Assembly: GCA_033239525.1 (NCBI GenBank) | Contig: BSYO01000020.1 | Coordinates: 11,782,308-11,846,307 of the forward strand | Length of the DNA stretch: 64,000 bases | Source of the DNA: Nepenthes gracilis | Taxonomy: Eukaryota; Streptophyta; Magnoliopsida; Caryophyllales; Nepenthaceae | Direction of reading: 5' to 3' | In this document: one piece after another, positions 46,001 to 56,720 of the stretch | How the letters are laid out: every line of letters begins with the position of its first letter | How positions within the stretch are numbered: the stretch's first letter is position 1 | Notes under the pieces: generated by a model | What the model was told of the DNA's origin: nothing | Seen by the model: the letters and a program-made list of their open reading frames with translations, nothing else | Databases searched by the model: none | Made by a program: the position numbers and the translations under genes

Positions 46001-48462
46001 TTGAACAATGGTAAAGAATCGGACCCTTCAAAATAATATTTCTTGTTAATCAACCCTCAGGTCCTCCAATGACTAGTTGGCTCCACTTCTCAATCAAAAC
46101 AAAAGCCAAAACACCTCAACATCAAAACACAACAAGGCAGTCAATCAAATCTATTGTCAGTCTCTAAGCCAAGATAGCTTTAATAAACACATAGGATTTT
46201 GTTTCCAAAGAATCACCCATAAGCTCATACAAGATCACCAAAGAATCATCTCATCACTAGCAGCCAAATGTGTCCTTTAACCAAATCGCAAGCACTCTAG
46301 TGAAGCACTAAAGTCGCAATCGAATTGGCTTGGTACCAATCCATCTCAGTCATAGTTTTATGCAACGAAAATGAACATTTGGCACTAAGACTTCTCCATG
46401 TCAAGGAAATCTTTTCTCAACTTGAGGATCCAATAGTCTTGTCTGATAGGGGGCTAGCAGATCATCCCCTCACAACAAGAATCTCATTGTTCACCTAACT
46501 TGGAGGCTTTGGCACCTTTCAATCAAGCAACTAGCACTATACTGATTTCTTCTTGGCAACAAGATCATCATCAAGCTGGCACTCCCCAGGTTGTAACGTC
46601 CTCGGCGCACCCGCATGTAGATATTGTCTGCTTTGACCTGGGAGAACTTCTCGGCGTCTCCAGCTTATAGGCCGAGGCCTGAGAGAACTTCACGGCGTCC
46701 CCAGCCTACAGGCCTCACAGTTTTGTTCATGGCAGACGGAGTCCACCGCCCCCAAAACGCGTCAACAAGGGGGGAGGTGTCCACGCCCTTATAAGGACGC
46801 TTCGTTCCCCTCCCCCAATCCAATGTGGGACACTACATGATAGGTTATCATGCCTTACTCAACACCTGCTTCATCAAGTTATTATTCAACACCTTGTCAC
46901 ATGGAACACTCATACTCCTATCTATCACCGAGAACTCACCATCCCACCGGTGTACACCACTAGACTTCATGACAATGTCCCCAATACTCTAACACTCAAG
47001 CCTTATGTTTAGTATGAGTTCAGACACTCGTGAAGGCAACCCATTTCATAACGTGTCTTAGCCACCCTAGCATGATAGAGTGAACCAACCGTTGTTTCTT
47101 GACATATACCACGCTTAGAAACCATGTCCTTAATCTCACATAGTAAAGTGTTGCCTCATTTCATGCTTAAAGAGTCACAAGCATCTACTCTCCAAGGCTC
47201 CCAGATTTCCTCTCGCCCAAAAAGGCCATCTCCTCAAGTATGACATACAATTTCTCACCTCACATGCAGTTGAGGTTCTAACCTCCAACCCAAGTATCAT
47301 TATCACTATCAAGATCTTCATCCTTTACTAGATAGTACTCAACCTCATGAAGATTCAAGGTTGTCCTCATGACATATTGTAGAGCTAGTTTCCTCATCAC
47401 AGGGTAGCTCGCTTAGTGATATATACTGACTTTTCACATTATAACATCCAATGGGAGGTGGAGAGCTAAGCACCGACTTTCCCATCTAGAGGATGTTAAG
47501 CATTAAGGGATTTTATAGGAGTATAAATTGAAATGTTTTAACTTTCATAGTGTCATATCTCTATAAACCAATCAAGATCTCGATTTGTTGCATTTCAATA
47601 TTCCCACCTAGGCCTTGCTTAAGTGATCTCGATGCTCAAGGAATATGTTGTTGACCTGAAGAACTCATTACCATACATTATCATGGGAATTGATAATGTC
47701 ATTGCTCCACACTGACACCCATACCAACAATCCACAACAATCACCTATCACATTGTCGCATCAATGCCACATTCGTTGAGTTGAAAGCACACCTCCAAGT
47801 ACTTGTCTCAAGATCCAAGCAAACAGTTCACCTAATGTCCCGGCTTGCTAACTCTCTAGCTTGCAAACTACCACAACTCACCTAGTTATCCACTAGGCAC
47901 CCTACTTACGTCCATGGCATGTCTTTAACAAGACTTAATAGCGCAAGATGAAGACCATAAAAAAATTCCATTAAGATATAAGCATTCACAATAAAAAATC
48001 ATACTTTCTAGACAAATCAAAATCCTATAAAACTATTAGTAGATTAAGAATTATTCATACCTTATTAACATTGACATTTGCAGCCCATTGATGAAGAAAG
48101 TTAAAGTAGTAATCAAAAATCTCAACAGAACTTCTAAAACTCTTGGGCCCAACATTGACTGAAGCTGACTTCTCCCCCTCATCTTGCTCCTCCGCTTTCT
48201 CCTCATCCCCACCTTCTCTCTCTTTCAAGTTGTCAAGCCTTTCTTCTTCCACTGACTTCTCAATCCTCTGCTTCTTGGGAATTGCATCTCTTTCCTCTGC
48301 CACCTCCTGTTCTCCCCTCTCTCTCTTCAAATTGGAGTCACCATTCAATGCCTTTGCTGCCAAGTCACCGCTGGCATTCGGGGCTGGTTGTGGTTGTTCC
48401 AGTTCCATGTCTTCTGTGGCTGTGGCAGTTTCTTCTATCTCCATCAATGCCTGGGATGTCAT
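34611..48462 (-). CDS. EMB514: EMB514/DOMINO1-like nuclear protein, two coding exons, 13.1-kb intron
   Basis: Exon 1 is 48462-48061 and exon 2 is 34961-34611, giving about 250 aa. The join is phase 0 at AAT-AAG|GTATGA and CTTTTAG|TAC, reading VNVNK-YEHMALLDLIKKG. The N-terminus is acidic and Lys-rich with a likely nuclear signal (PKKQRIEKSVEEE). The DeCL/DUF3223 domain follows (GPKSFRSSVEIFDYYFNFLH, then VRYHPVWKSRCFFLIRSDGS and DFSFRKCVDHILPLPEHMK). A Gly/Arg/His-rich tail ends it. Arabidopsis DOMINO1/EMB514 (At5g62440) has this layout; it is nuclear and nucleolar and needed for embryo growth. The frame is intact despite the very long intron. The start is the ATG at 48462; the earlier in-frame codon is TTG. 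GGTAAGT lies just before the stop, so another C-terminal exon cannot be excluded. Confidence 0.88.
34962..35990. other. proximal intron sequence, no feature seen
   Basis: Part of the long intron of the EMB514-like gene. It is AT-rich and contains only short frames with no motif. Confidence 0.45.
35991..38217 (+). repeat. possible solo LTR in the intron
   Basis: It starts TGTAATATCCCGAAC, a typical beginning of long plant Gypsy (chromovirus-type) LTRs, is followed by a purine-rich tract, and may end at TTGTGACA (38217). No target duplication or partner LTR was found. The right end is a guess. Confidence 0.35.
36178..36350 (+). repeat. polypurine (GA-rich) tract
   Basis: About 170 bases are almost only A and G (GAGAGAAGGACCGG.., AAGAAGAGGC.., GGAGGGAGGAG). 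It creates long artificial open frames on both strands. It sits inside the possible solo LTR. Confidence 0.7.
38974..39059. repeat. 43-bp tandem duplication, acidic-coding
   Basis: GAGGAGAGCGATGAAGAGG and the bases after it are repeated exactly at 38974 and 39017. Plus-strand translation of the first copy gives FEESDEEEEDIKSICR. Because 43 is not a multiple of three, the second copy shifts frame. The surrounding sequence (from about 38690) looks like a decayed coding fragment of unknown origin. Confidence 0.6.
39674..39839. mobile_element. MITE-like inverted-repeat element
   Basis: A left arm at 39674-39717 (AATAGGACATCATATGATA..) pairs with a right arm at 39797-39839 (..GGCATCATACAATGTTCTATT) over about 43 bp with few mismatches. 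The spacer is about 80 bp and there is no coding. It is consistent with a small DNA transposon or fold-back element. No clear target duplication was seen. Confidence 0.55.
40413..43029. repeat. microsatellites in the intron
   Basis: (GA)n lies at about 40415-40428, (GT)n at 42503-42522 and (AT)n at 43000-43029. They are listed together because they are simple repeats without further meaning here. Confidence 0.8.
41300..43870. repeat. long direct repeat, copy 1 (interrupted)
   Basis: It shares with 46315-47900, in the same order, CACCTAACTT.GAGGCT, ATCAAGCTGG, CACTCAAGCCTTA.GT, CATGATAG.GTG, CATCTACTCT, AAGGCTCCCAG, GTTGTCCT.ATGACAT, and then CATATCTCTATAAA, CAAGTACT and TGTCCC.GCT. An insertion of about 1.2 kb (about 42090-43320) is absent from copy 2. 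The two copies could be decayed LTRs of a non-coding large element, or a tandem duplication. Confidence 0.55.
43871..46314. other. sequence between the two long direct repeats
   Basis: About 2.4 kb with no recognisable gag or pol motif. Only short unrelated frames are present. If the direct repeats are LTRs, this is the internal region of a non-autonomous (LARD-like) element. Confidence 0.4.
46315..47900. repeat. long direct repeat, copy 2 (contains a TRIM LTR)
   Basis: It matches 41300-43870 with a gap where copy 1 has its insertion. It is itself interrupted at 46592-46841 by a short LTR. Many substitutions separate the copies, so the event is old. Confidence 0.55.
46592..46841 (+). mobile_element. 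solo LTR of a TRIM (Cassandra-style layout)
   Basis: It starts TGTAACGTCCTCGGCGC and contains AAAACGCGTC, CCCTTATAAGGACGCTTCG and CCAATGTGGGACACTACA. AGGT flanks it (46588-46591 and 46842-46845). The empty site is visible in copy 1 of the direct repeat, which lacks these about 250 bp. The layout resembles widespread plant TRIM LTRs; the family name is an inference. Confidence 0.6.
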
Positions 48463-50072
48463 TTTCAAGCTGTTATACAAGCAAACCAAACTCCTTAATG
48501 AACACTAAAGAAACTCAGGAGTGAGTACATAAACAAGCCTTTTACCAAGCTTTCAAAGAACAAAAAAAAAAATTGCCGCAAAAGTAGCTTTGAACAAGAT
48601 ACAAAAGAAGCAAGCATCAAATTAAATAAGCTGATAAGCCTAATATTGATAAAAGGCTTCTTTCAAGCATAAAGACAAGTTCAATAAACAAGCCTTTTTT
48701 TCCCTTCATTAATTCTCTAGGGGCATACATCCAAAGTTGACAGTTTGTCTTTTGGGGTTAACAAAACTTCCCCTTTTTTCTCCCCTACGTGCTCTCTTTG
48801 CCAACACAACCCAAAATTTCAGTTTGTACCAAGTCGTGTGTTAACCGACCTGCTGCACAAATCATGTCATGCCTAACATAGTCCGTTATTTAAGATTTTT
48901 CTAATGCAACGATCAGGTGACTGTCGCCCCCTTTTTTATATAAAAACAATTAATTAAATAAAAAACTGTAAATGAAGCCTAAAAATAAGTGAATTATTAT
49001 TATGTGTATTCTTTTCTACTTTTATATACTTTAACATTAAAAATATTTGACAAAATAAATAAAATATTACGTATTTTTTATAATATTTTGTATATTTTAT
49101 TTTTTATGTATTTTTATTATAACCGTGCCTAAACTGTCACAGCCTGACACAAGCGGACCACATGCTGTGCTAAGCCGAGATATTTTATTCCGTGCGGTGC
49201 CAGCTTGGCAAGTTAACATGTCAGCAATGCAAAAAATGGGCTGTGCCGGTATGGCATTGCCCGTTTAACACCACTAGTATCAAGAAATGATAGAAAATGA
49301 ATTGGGCTCTAATATCAAGATACTAGCAATTCTTACATTAGTTTTGATTCTGCTTAGCTATGGAAACATTCAACTGCTCCAAAAAAAATGCTCCTTCCCA
49401 ACTCAAATCCATTCAAGCCGCAGCAGAAAATCAAAACCAACCCTACCCATTTCTCAGTTTTTGATTATCTTTCAGCTCTATAGCTAATTTCTGCAATGGT
49501 TTGCTGGTTTTTTTTATTTTCATGTCAGAAGACTGAGAGTACATAAATCAGTAAACAGGAATGGAAGAGAGGGAATCTAGTAGCCTGAACTAGGGGAGCG
49601 GGATCGGAAACTATGACACTGAAAATTAAGGGAGAGATGATTGGACTAATAATGCATTACAGCATAAAGATGATAAAGAAGAAAGGATGAACTGTCATTA
49701 TTAGTATTGAGTTGTAAAATTAAGTTTGTTAGAAGTTTGTTATTCGTTAGTTTTTCTTCTTGTCTATATATTGAATCTCCTGATGTACAAAATTAATTCC
49801 TTGAATCAAGAAAGAACTCGACAATTCCCATTTTCACCATGTCTCCTGATTTTTCTTCTCACTTTCTTGCTTTGTTATATAACGTACATAAAAAGCGAAG
49901 AGAAAGGCGGAACAAACACTGGATGGGTAAGGGGCACAAATAGTTAGAACAAAAAGTAGCAGAGAAAGAAGGAAACCTACTTGACAATCGCCGGCTAGAA
50001 CGCAGTCGCCAGATTGGTGTTGCAGCCGCTTCTGGAATACTCCCCAAGTAGAGAGGAGAATAGATGGTTAGA
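48463..50072 (-). other. 5' region of the EMB514-like gene; possible 5' UTR exon and intron
   Basis: On the minus strand TATAACAG|CTTGAAAATG just before the start codon is a good acceptor (exon from 48469). GATTGTCAA|GTAGGTTTCC (exon end 49981) is a possible donor. A non-coding first exon at about 50047-49981 spliced to 48469 would fit. AT-rich sequence and T-runs lie between. This is an inference without transcript data. Confidence 0.35.
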
Positions 50073-50870
50073 CGGCCCCGAGGGGCGCTGATCGGTGTCG
50101 CCCGTTGGATTTAATCCAACGGGCAGGACTTTTCTCCAACTTTTTTCTTTTTTCCTTTTTTTCTGTTTCAATGCTTTTTTTAATTTATTTAAGCCCTTTT
50201 TTTCTCTCTTTTTTTATATTTTTAATTTATATATATTTTAACTGTTTTTTTTTTTAATATAAGCTTATATAAAGATTAAATATATAAATAAATTTATTTA
50301 TAAATTAGACTAATATTTTGTTATTTATTAAATGCTTATATTTATATTTATATTTTATAAATTTTATGATCATATATTTTAAAATATTATTATATAAATA
50401 GAATTATATTTTATAAATTTATAAAATAATAATTTACAATTATATATTGTTAAAATATTATTATGTAAAGATGATTATATTTCATAAATTTATAAAATAA
50501 TAATTTTATAATAATATTTTTTTAATATATTTTTAGATTAATAGGATCTAAAAAATTATAAAAATATTTTTTTGATATTTTATTTTTTTATAAAAAATTT
50601 AAAAATAAAAAATATATTTTTAAAAGATAAAAATAATTTTAAAAAAGGGGTGAAAAAAGAAAAAAAGGGAAAAAAAAAAGAAATGAAGGAGGGAGAGCCC
50701 GAGTCGAGGGGCCCTATTTTACGCGAGTGCCGCACTATGACTATGCCACGCATATAGTACCGTTGGATTTAATCCAACGGCCTCCCCTTTTTTTTTTCTT
50801 GCTTTTTTGCCTTTTTTTTCTCATATTTTAATTTATATAATATTTTTTTTCTTTTTATTTTCATCATTTG

Positions 50871-52092
50871 TGATGCGTACCTGGATCCTACTTCGAACGA
50901 ATTCGGATTATTCGAGGAGCTGATCCGACTTCGTTCACCGAGTGCGAACCCTGCACACCACTAAAGCAAACAAGAGGTCGGCGTTCACGGGAATTAATCC
51001 ACCGAAAACACTCCAGCCTTAAGTTTAATGCGCTTTAATGGAAGGGCTGAAAGACAGAAAGAGCAATGAGAGAAGAGAGCGAGTGAAGAGTGTTTAGTCC
51101 GGATGTCGGTAAGGAGCGGGTCCTTCCTCGTATCTGGATGGTGGGAAGGCAGAGAACGCGTATGTCAACCGTTCGTTGCCTTGAAGTTCGATCGTACTTG
51201 GGAATTTGGCTGGCTTTGGGGACGAGCTCGTGCGATTCAGGAGTTTGCTCAAGAGAAGTGAAGAATGTTAGATGCTTGGGAAGATCTCGGAAAAAGCTCT
51301 CCTTCTCTGTGGGGGCGTGAGGGTTCTTATACACCTCACCATGTTGGATCCTTGGGCAACAAGGTGATCGTTGTTTGGGCCCTTGCACCCAGTTCTTGTC
51401 GTGGTTCTTGGTCACCATTTGTTGCCCGATTGCCGTGATCGGCACGTTTCAGGTGCCATTTGTCATGCTTGGCTCCTTCTCTGCGGGGGAGTGGGTGGCC
51501 ACCTTCAAATGGAAGGCGGTGGCGTTGGTGGCGTGCGGCCATACCCCCGGTGGCTAGCCTTTCCGCCTCTATTGCGTGTCTCGGCGACCGCATTAAATGC
51601 GTTGCGGGCGGGTCCCGTTGCCCTTCTCCATCGTGGAGTCAGGTGCCCTAAAACTCTTGGAAATTTTAAGGGTGGCGTGCGCATTAGTAGCCTTCATTTG
51701 GACTATGGGCTGAGCGAGTCGGGCCCATTCTCGTAGAAGGGCGATTCTTGGGCCCGATGACGTAAGAAGCGGGTAGTCAGCGCCTTTGAGTTGGCCGTCA
51801 GGTGACGGCCGCCCTCGTAGAGAGCGGCGGGCGACCATCCCGATGGCAAGTGGGCCATAATGGGCAGGCCCATCATCATTTGCAAAGCCTCGGAGGCCCA
51901 ACAAACAGTCAGCGCCCGGGTTGGCCGTTTTGAGCTAGGCTAGGCCGCTGGACCGGTCAGCGCTTGATGTTGGCCGTCCTTGGGCCTTTCAATTTCAGGC
52001 CTATCTCCTTAGTGGGCCGTCGAACGTTGGCCGCCTTCTGGACTTCCGTTGACTTTTCCTTCGGGCAAGTCCATTTTTTGGTGTACCCATCA
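50871..52092 (-). repeat. 3' LTR of element C
   Basis: 1222 bp. In plus orientation it begins TGATGCGTACCTGG and ends GTGTACCCATCA. The neighbouring minus-strand sequence CACGGGGCTAG is the purine tract before this LTR and resembles GAGGAGCTAG of element A. Confidence 0.85.
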
Positions 52093-52239
52093 CTAGCCCC
52101 GTGTTGGTGGTCAGTTTCGACCTCCGGTATGTTCATGATGGGACGCCTTCCCTTGCCTGAGAATCCTATGGAAACTCACAAGAGCGTGGAGGAAGGCTTG
52201 TAGGAATCGTTGACCGTTCTTGCCTATTCAGTACTGCAT

Positions 52240-52440
52240 TGTTGACCGTCATCTGGTCGATTTAGGAGTTCGAATTGTTGGCCGCCCCGGTCGATTCGAG
52301 AGTTCGGTGTTAGCCGTCGGTCGATTCGGAGTTCGAAATTGTTGGCCGTCGGTCGATTCGGAGTTCCCGAATTGTTGGCCGTCCCGGTCGATTCGGAGTT
52401 CAGGTGTTGGCCGTCGACGAGTCAGGAGTTCAATTGTTGG
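52240..52440. repeat. tandem array of element C near the 3' LTR, about 40 bp x 5
   Basis: Units GTTGGCCGTC..GGTCGATTCGGAGTTC recur from 52240 to 52440 with small indels. The position between the antisense gene and the 3' LTR equals array 2 of element A, though the sequence is unrelated. Confidence 0.7.
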
Positions 52441-52814
52441 CAAATCTAGTCGATTCTAGGAATGATTTACACTTTGCTTTTGGCGGTGCCCGGTAGAAAG
52501 TGGCGCGTGTCCCCTTTTGGTTGGCGGGAGATCCAAGGTAGTGTCGCTAGAGATCCGTCCTTTGACAGGGCCGAGTGGGGTGGCGACACGTGGCAATTCT
52601 GACGGAGCCATTAATGAGGGGTTACGCGCGGGAGTCCCGTCGTTTGGCTAGATCGAATGAGGAGGCGACATGTGGCAATTCTGACGGCGTCCTTTGCAAG
52701 CTTGGCGCCTAAATTGTTCTTCGTTTCAAATGAGTTACGACTCCTTCGTCTTCCTTATTCTCGTCTCCCACCTGAGCCTTTCGAAAAAAGAAAACCCTAA
52801 AGCCTTTCCCGATT

Positions 52815-54596
52815 ATGGCATCCGTCGCGGAAATCTCATCTGTCTTGAGGGAGAGTGATATTAAGGCCTTGAGCGTCGAATTCAACATTCCGAAGAAGAT
52901 GGCTTGGAGGGTTCCGGGAGCAGGTGAAGTAGCCCCTCACCCACCGAAAGGCTACATCACCGTCTACGAGGCCCACCTGAGGAGCGGGCTCCGACTGCCC
53001 TTTCCGGAGGAGCTAGAGTCGATCGTAGTGGCCCTAGGGGTTCCCATCGCCCAGCTTCACGCCAACGCCGTGAGGTACATTTGCACTTTATGCATTTTTG
53101 CCGGAAGCTCAAGCGAGAAGTTTAGGATGTCCGGTCTTAAAGTCATATTTAAGGTGACCCGGGCGAGTGGATCTCACTCGGCCCGTCAGAGATAAAGATA
53201 AACGGGGCTATTTATGACTCCTGAAGAATTGAAAGAACCGGTTCTTCTTCGTGAAGGTGGGAGAGGAATGCCCCTCGTGAGAGCCGGGCGAGGTCCCAGA
53301 GGTGCATCTTGGCGCACCGACTGCGGCGGAGGCTGCCGCGTATGCATGGCTGACCGCGGCCATACAGAAGAATCCCGACGAATTCAGAAGGGATTTCTTG
53401 GTTTCCCGGGAGGAGACCGAGAAGGTTGAATGGGGCCCACCGTCACCGGTCCAAAAGCCAAACCCTACAGTTACAACGTCTAGGCCTGACAACTCGAGGA
53501 AGTTGCTCATCCGTCCAGTGTCTTCGGAGGAGGCTGCTGCGAGGGCGACTGCCACGCCCTCCTCTTCCTCCTCTCAGATTGACCTTGTGGCTGCCGGGAT
53601 TTGCGGTGGTCCCGGCAGCACTTCCGGAGCGGCCGGAGGATGCCGGAGGGTTATTTTGGCCCAACCTGCGGTGAAGGTGGTTCCAGGCGCTGCCTGGATG
53701 GGATCAGCGGTGGAGCCAGCTCGTGACGCGCCTGAAGGCTCGCGGGTTTACGTTGTGGAGCCGTCGACGAGGGCTGATCCTCCAGTGGTTACCCCAAGGG
53801 CAGCCAGGAAGAAAAAACCCGCCACGACTGCTCCAGTGGCTGTTGGAGAGGAGCCTGCCGCTGCCGTCGATGATGATGAGTTTTTGGACCGCCTCTTGGA
53901 TGAGGTAGCGGCAGATTTGGCGCAAGAGGGTGCTCCTGGCTCGACATCCCCGATTCCATCAGCAGCTGGGCCTGGGCTGGAGTCCAGACCCGTGAGGTCT
54001 CACTGGAAGACTTACGAGGTATGACTCTTGTAACAGCTTCCTGGCATTTTTACCATGTTTGCGAGCTCACGTTTTGTTTTTGTCTTGTGCAAGGCAAAAA
54101 AGTGGGCTCAGTCGTCTCTCGGGAAATAGAACAGCGTGTTCGCATTATTGCGGAGCGGGAGGCCGAGATAGCCTGACTAGACGCCAAACTGGCCGCCTCA
54201 GGAGGTGAGCTTCGTGAGCAGACAGCTGCTCTTGAGGCTGTTGTGGCAGGAGTGGAGACTGAGAACGCCAAACTGAAGGCGGAGGTGGCTGAGCTGAAAA
54301 CGGAGGTGGCTCGTTTAAAGGAGGAGGATGATCGAAATAAAACGAGCCTCAAATGCCTCGTAGATCGAGCCGCCGCCGCGGAAAGCGAGCTGGGTACTCG
54401 GATGACCCTCCATGAGGTTGGCGGCGCACTGCACGCTCGGCTGCTGGACGGGCTTAATATTGGACGCCATGTCGCGCGGTTGGTTGTTCCTGATTTCTCA
54501 GTAGAGTTCATCAATCAAAGGAACCGCGCGGCGCAACGTAGGGAAGATTTGGTAGGAGAGCCCCGGGACAGCCAGGGTGGTCCGCCAGCCTTGTAG
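52815..54596 (+). pseudogene. antisense accessory gene of element C (Transposase_28-like, spliced)
   Basis: ATG at 52815 opens MASVAEISSVLRESDIKALS. Conserved parts, matching element A: GYITVYEAHLRSGLRLPFPE, AVRYICTLCIFA, KNRFFFVKVGEE (about 53229-53265, other frame), then a Ser/Pro/Ala-rich and acidic middle (53302-54018). A 75-bp intron is likely at 54019-54093 (TACGAG|GTATGA..TGTGCAAG|GC). Exon 2 encodes a coiled coil (NAKLKAEVAELKTEVARLKE) and VPDFSVEFINQRNRAAQRR, ending at 54596. Frame changes at about 53195 and next to the intron (A6 run) and a stop at 54175 break it, so the copy may be dead or carry base errors. The gene runs opposite to gag-pol. Function is unknown; nuclear or DNA-binding roles would be guesses. 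Confidence 0.72.
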
Positions 54597-54714
54597 CTTT
54601 TTGTACTCCCTTTTTTTTTTTTTAGACCATATGTAAATTGTAACACACTTAGTGAAATGGAAACTTTTTCTCAGTCCAGTATCCATCGCCTTTTACCGCT
54701 TTGTGTTTGTTGTA

Positions 54715-55100
54715 TCGGGCGGCCAACTTGGTTGGCCGGTGACCGTTGCTTGGTTGTCTAAGGTGCTGAGCCCCCAGGCTTGGTAGGTGGTTGCGATGAC
54801 CAACCTTGCGGTGCTGTCCAAGTGGAGACTTGGACAGTTAACGTTAGAGAAGGAATGCTTCTCGTCATTGTTTCACCACGTTGCCGCTTCTTTGAGAAGA
54901 TTAGCGCGTGGGGTGGCCAACTTGGTTGGCTTGCTGCCTAAGGAGTAAGGTCCTTAGGTCAGGTAGGTGGTTGTAAGAACCAGCCTGGCGGCGCCGTTTA
55001 AGTGAAGACTTGGGTTGCCTTTATTGGAGAAAAAATGTTTCTCCCTTCGACCGTCGTTGACTGACGTTGCTGCTCCCCGAAAAGAGGTCGTCGCGTGTGC
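54715..55100. repeat. two copies of an about 190-bp repeat in element C
   Basis: GGCCAACTTGGTTGGC, GGTAGGTGGTTG, AAGTG.AGACTTGG and GTTGCTGCT-like words occur in the same order at 54720-54915 and 54918-55100. Confidence 0.6.
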
Positions 55101-55123
55101 CATTCTTGCCCCCTAAGGTTTTC

Positions 55124-55342
55124 AGACCGCTATGGGCCACTTGGATGACCAAGGTTTAGTACGACCGCTATTGGGTCGCTCGGATGACCGAGGTTTCAGA
55201 CCGCTCATGGGCCACTTGGATGACCAAGGTTTAAGACCGCTCATGGGCCACCTAGATGACTAGGGTTTAAGACCGCTATGGGCCACCTGGATGACCAGGG
55301 TTTCAGACCACTTTTTGGGCCACCTAGATGACTAGGGTTTAA
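55124..55342. repeat. tandem array of element C after integrase, about 37 bp x 6
   Basis: Units GACCGCT.ATGGGCCAC(T/C)T, then GATGACCA(A/G)GGTTT, recur six times. The position equals array 1 of element A. Confidence 0.8.
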
Positions 55343-55399
55343 CGAGAGGGTGAAGACCCTCCGACTTAGGCGATCTAGGTCGGATGGATACCTGCAAGG

Positions 55400-56720
55400 C
55401 AAACACAATTCATAGGCCCTAAAATTCTACATGCTAAGTAAACTCTTATTTTTAGAAGTAAAAACAAGCATACGAATGAATGCACGGGATCGAGTTTGGG
55501 CGTACTGGGTTTCCTATTGGAAGTAGCACCGGGTGGGTTGCGTTCACGTTCGTGGGACCAACTTCCCGTCCCCGGTTCCGGAGCTTGTACGCCACATTGC
55601 GCAGGAGGCGGAGACAAGAAAAGGTCCCTCCCAGTTGGGAGAGAGTTTGTTCCGGCCGGCCAGCTTGCCTGTGGCCTCGATGCTTCACAGGACCAAGTCC
55701 CCGACGTCGAACTGTCGGGCCTTCACTTTCTTATTGTAGTACCGGGCAACTCGGTGCTGGTATGCTGCTGTCCGTACCCTAGCTGCGCCACGGGCTTCCT
55801 CCAACAAGTCCAAGTGCTCCCTGATTCTCTGGGAGTTTGTCTGTGGGTCGAAAGACTCCACCCTGAGACTTGGGAGCCCGATTTTGACGGGATTACCGCT
55901 TGATCCGTAATAAGAGGTGAAGGGTGTCTCGCGTGTTGATTCCTTCGGGGGTTGTGCGATAAGACGGAGGGCGGTGAGGAGCTCGTCGGCCAGGGGAGCC
56001 CCAGCGTCCTCCGGTCTAGTTTTTAATCCGTGGAGCAGCGTTCGGTTTGTGACCTCCACCTGCCCGTTGGCACAGGGGTATGCTGCGAAGTGTGGACCAG
56101 CTTGATTCAAGGCTGGTACAATACTTGGTAAAGCGTTTCCCAGCCGGGTCCCGTTATCGGTCACCACGACCTCGGGACGCCGTATCTGCAGACAATGCCA
56201 CAGCGAAGGAATTCGAGCATTGTGTTACGTGATTTTTTTGCGGCGGGGCAGCCTCGACCCATTTAGTGAAGTAGTCGATGCCCGCTATGATGAATTTCCT
56301 TTGTCAGTGGCAAGGGGAATGGGCGAGAATGTCAAGCCCAGTGCTGCGCGAAGGGCCCGCAGGGCTGAAGGGACTTGAGGTCCGCGGACGGTGGTGGTGG
56401 AGGTTGCGTGGTGGCGGCTTTCACACTTTTACAAACTCGAGCGCGTCCTTTTTCATTGAGGCGGTAGTAGCCTGCCGCATGACTTTGAAGGCCGGGTTCT
56501 TCCCGCCTACATGCGATCCGCGAGATCCCAAGGTGAACTTCGCCCGGTCGTAGTACGCCTCCTCGGGGGATAGACAGCGGAGATACGGAGTCGAGTATCC
56601 GCGGCGATACAGCCGCCCAACAACTACCGTGTACCAGCCGGCTGTCTTTCTAATTCGCTTGTCCTTTTCAGCGTCCTCCGGGAGTGATCCGTCGGCCAGG
56701 TATCTAAGGTAAGGAGTCAT
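55400..56720 (-). pseudogene. integrase of element C (broken)
   Basis: The N-terminal part reads RRGYSTPYLRCLSPEEAYY (about 56606-56550). The core includes VTDNGTRLGN (56164-56135) and NGQVEVTNRTLLHGL (about 56075-56030), holding the second Asp and the Glu. The first Asp region is frame-shifted near 56270. The C-terminal part ends with RYYNKKVKARQFDVGDLVL (about 55741-55685) and fades toward 55400. One long frame (55685-56167) is clean for 160 codons. Confidence 0.82.

Noticed and set aside
52220..52459. Plus- and minus-strand frames across the GGTCGATTCGGAGTTC array
   Set aside because: Repeated-unit translation without start context; the array itself explains the open frames.
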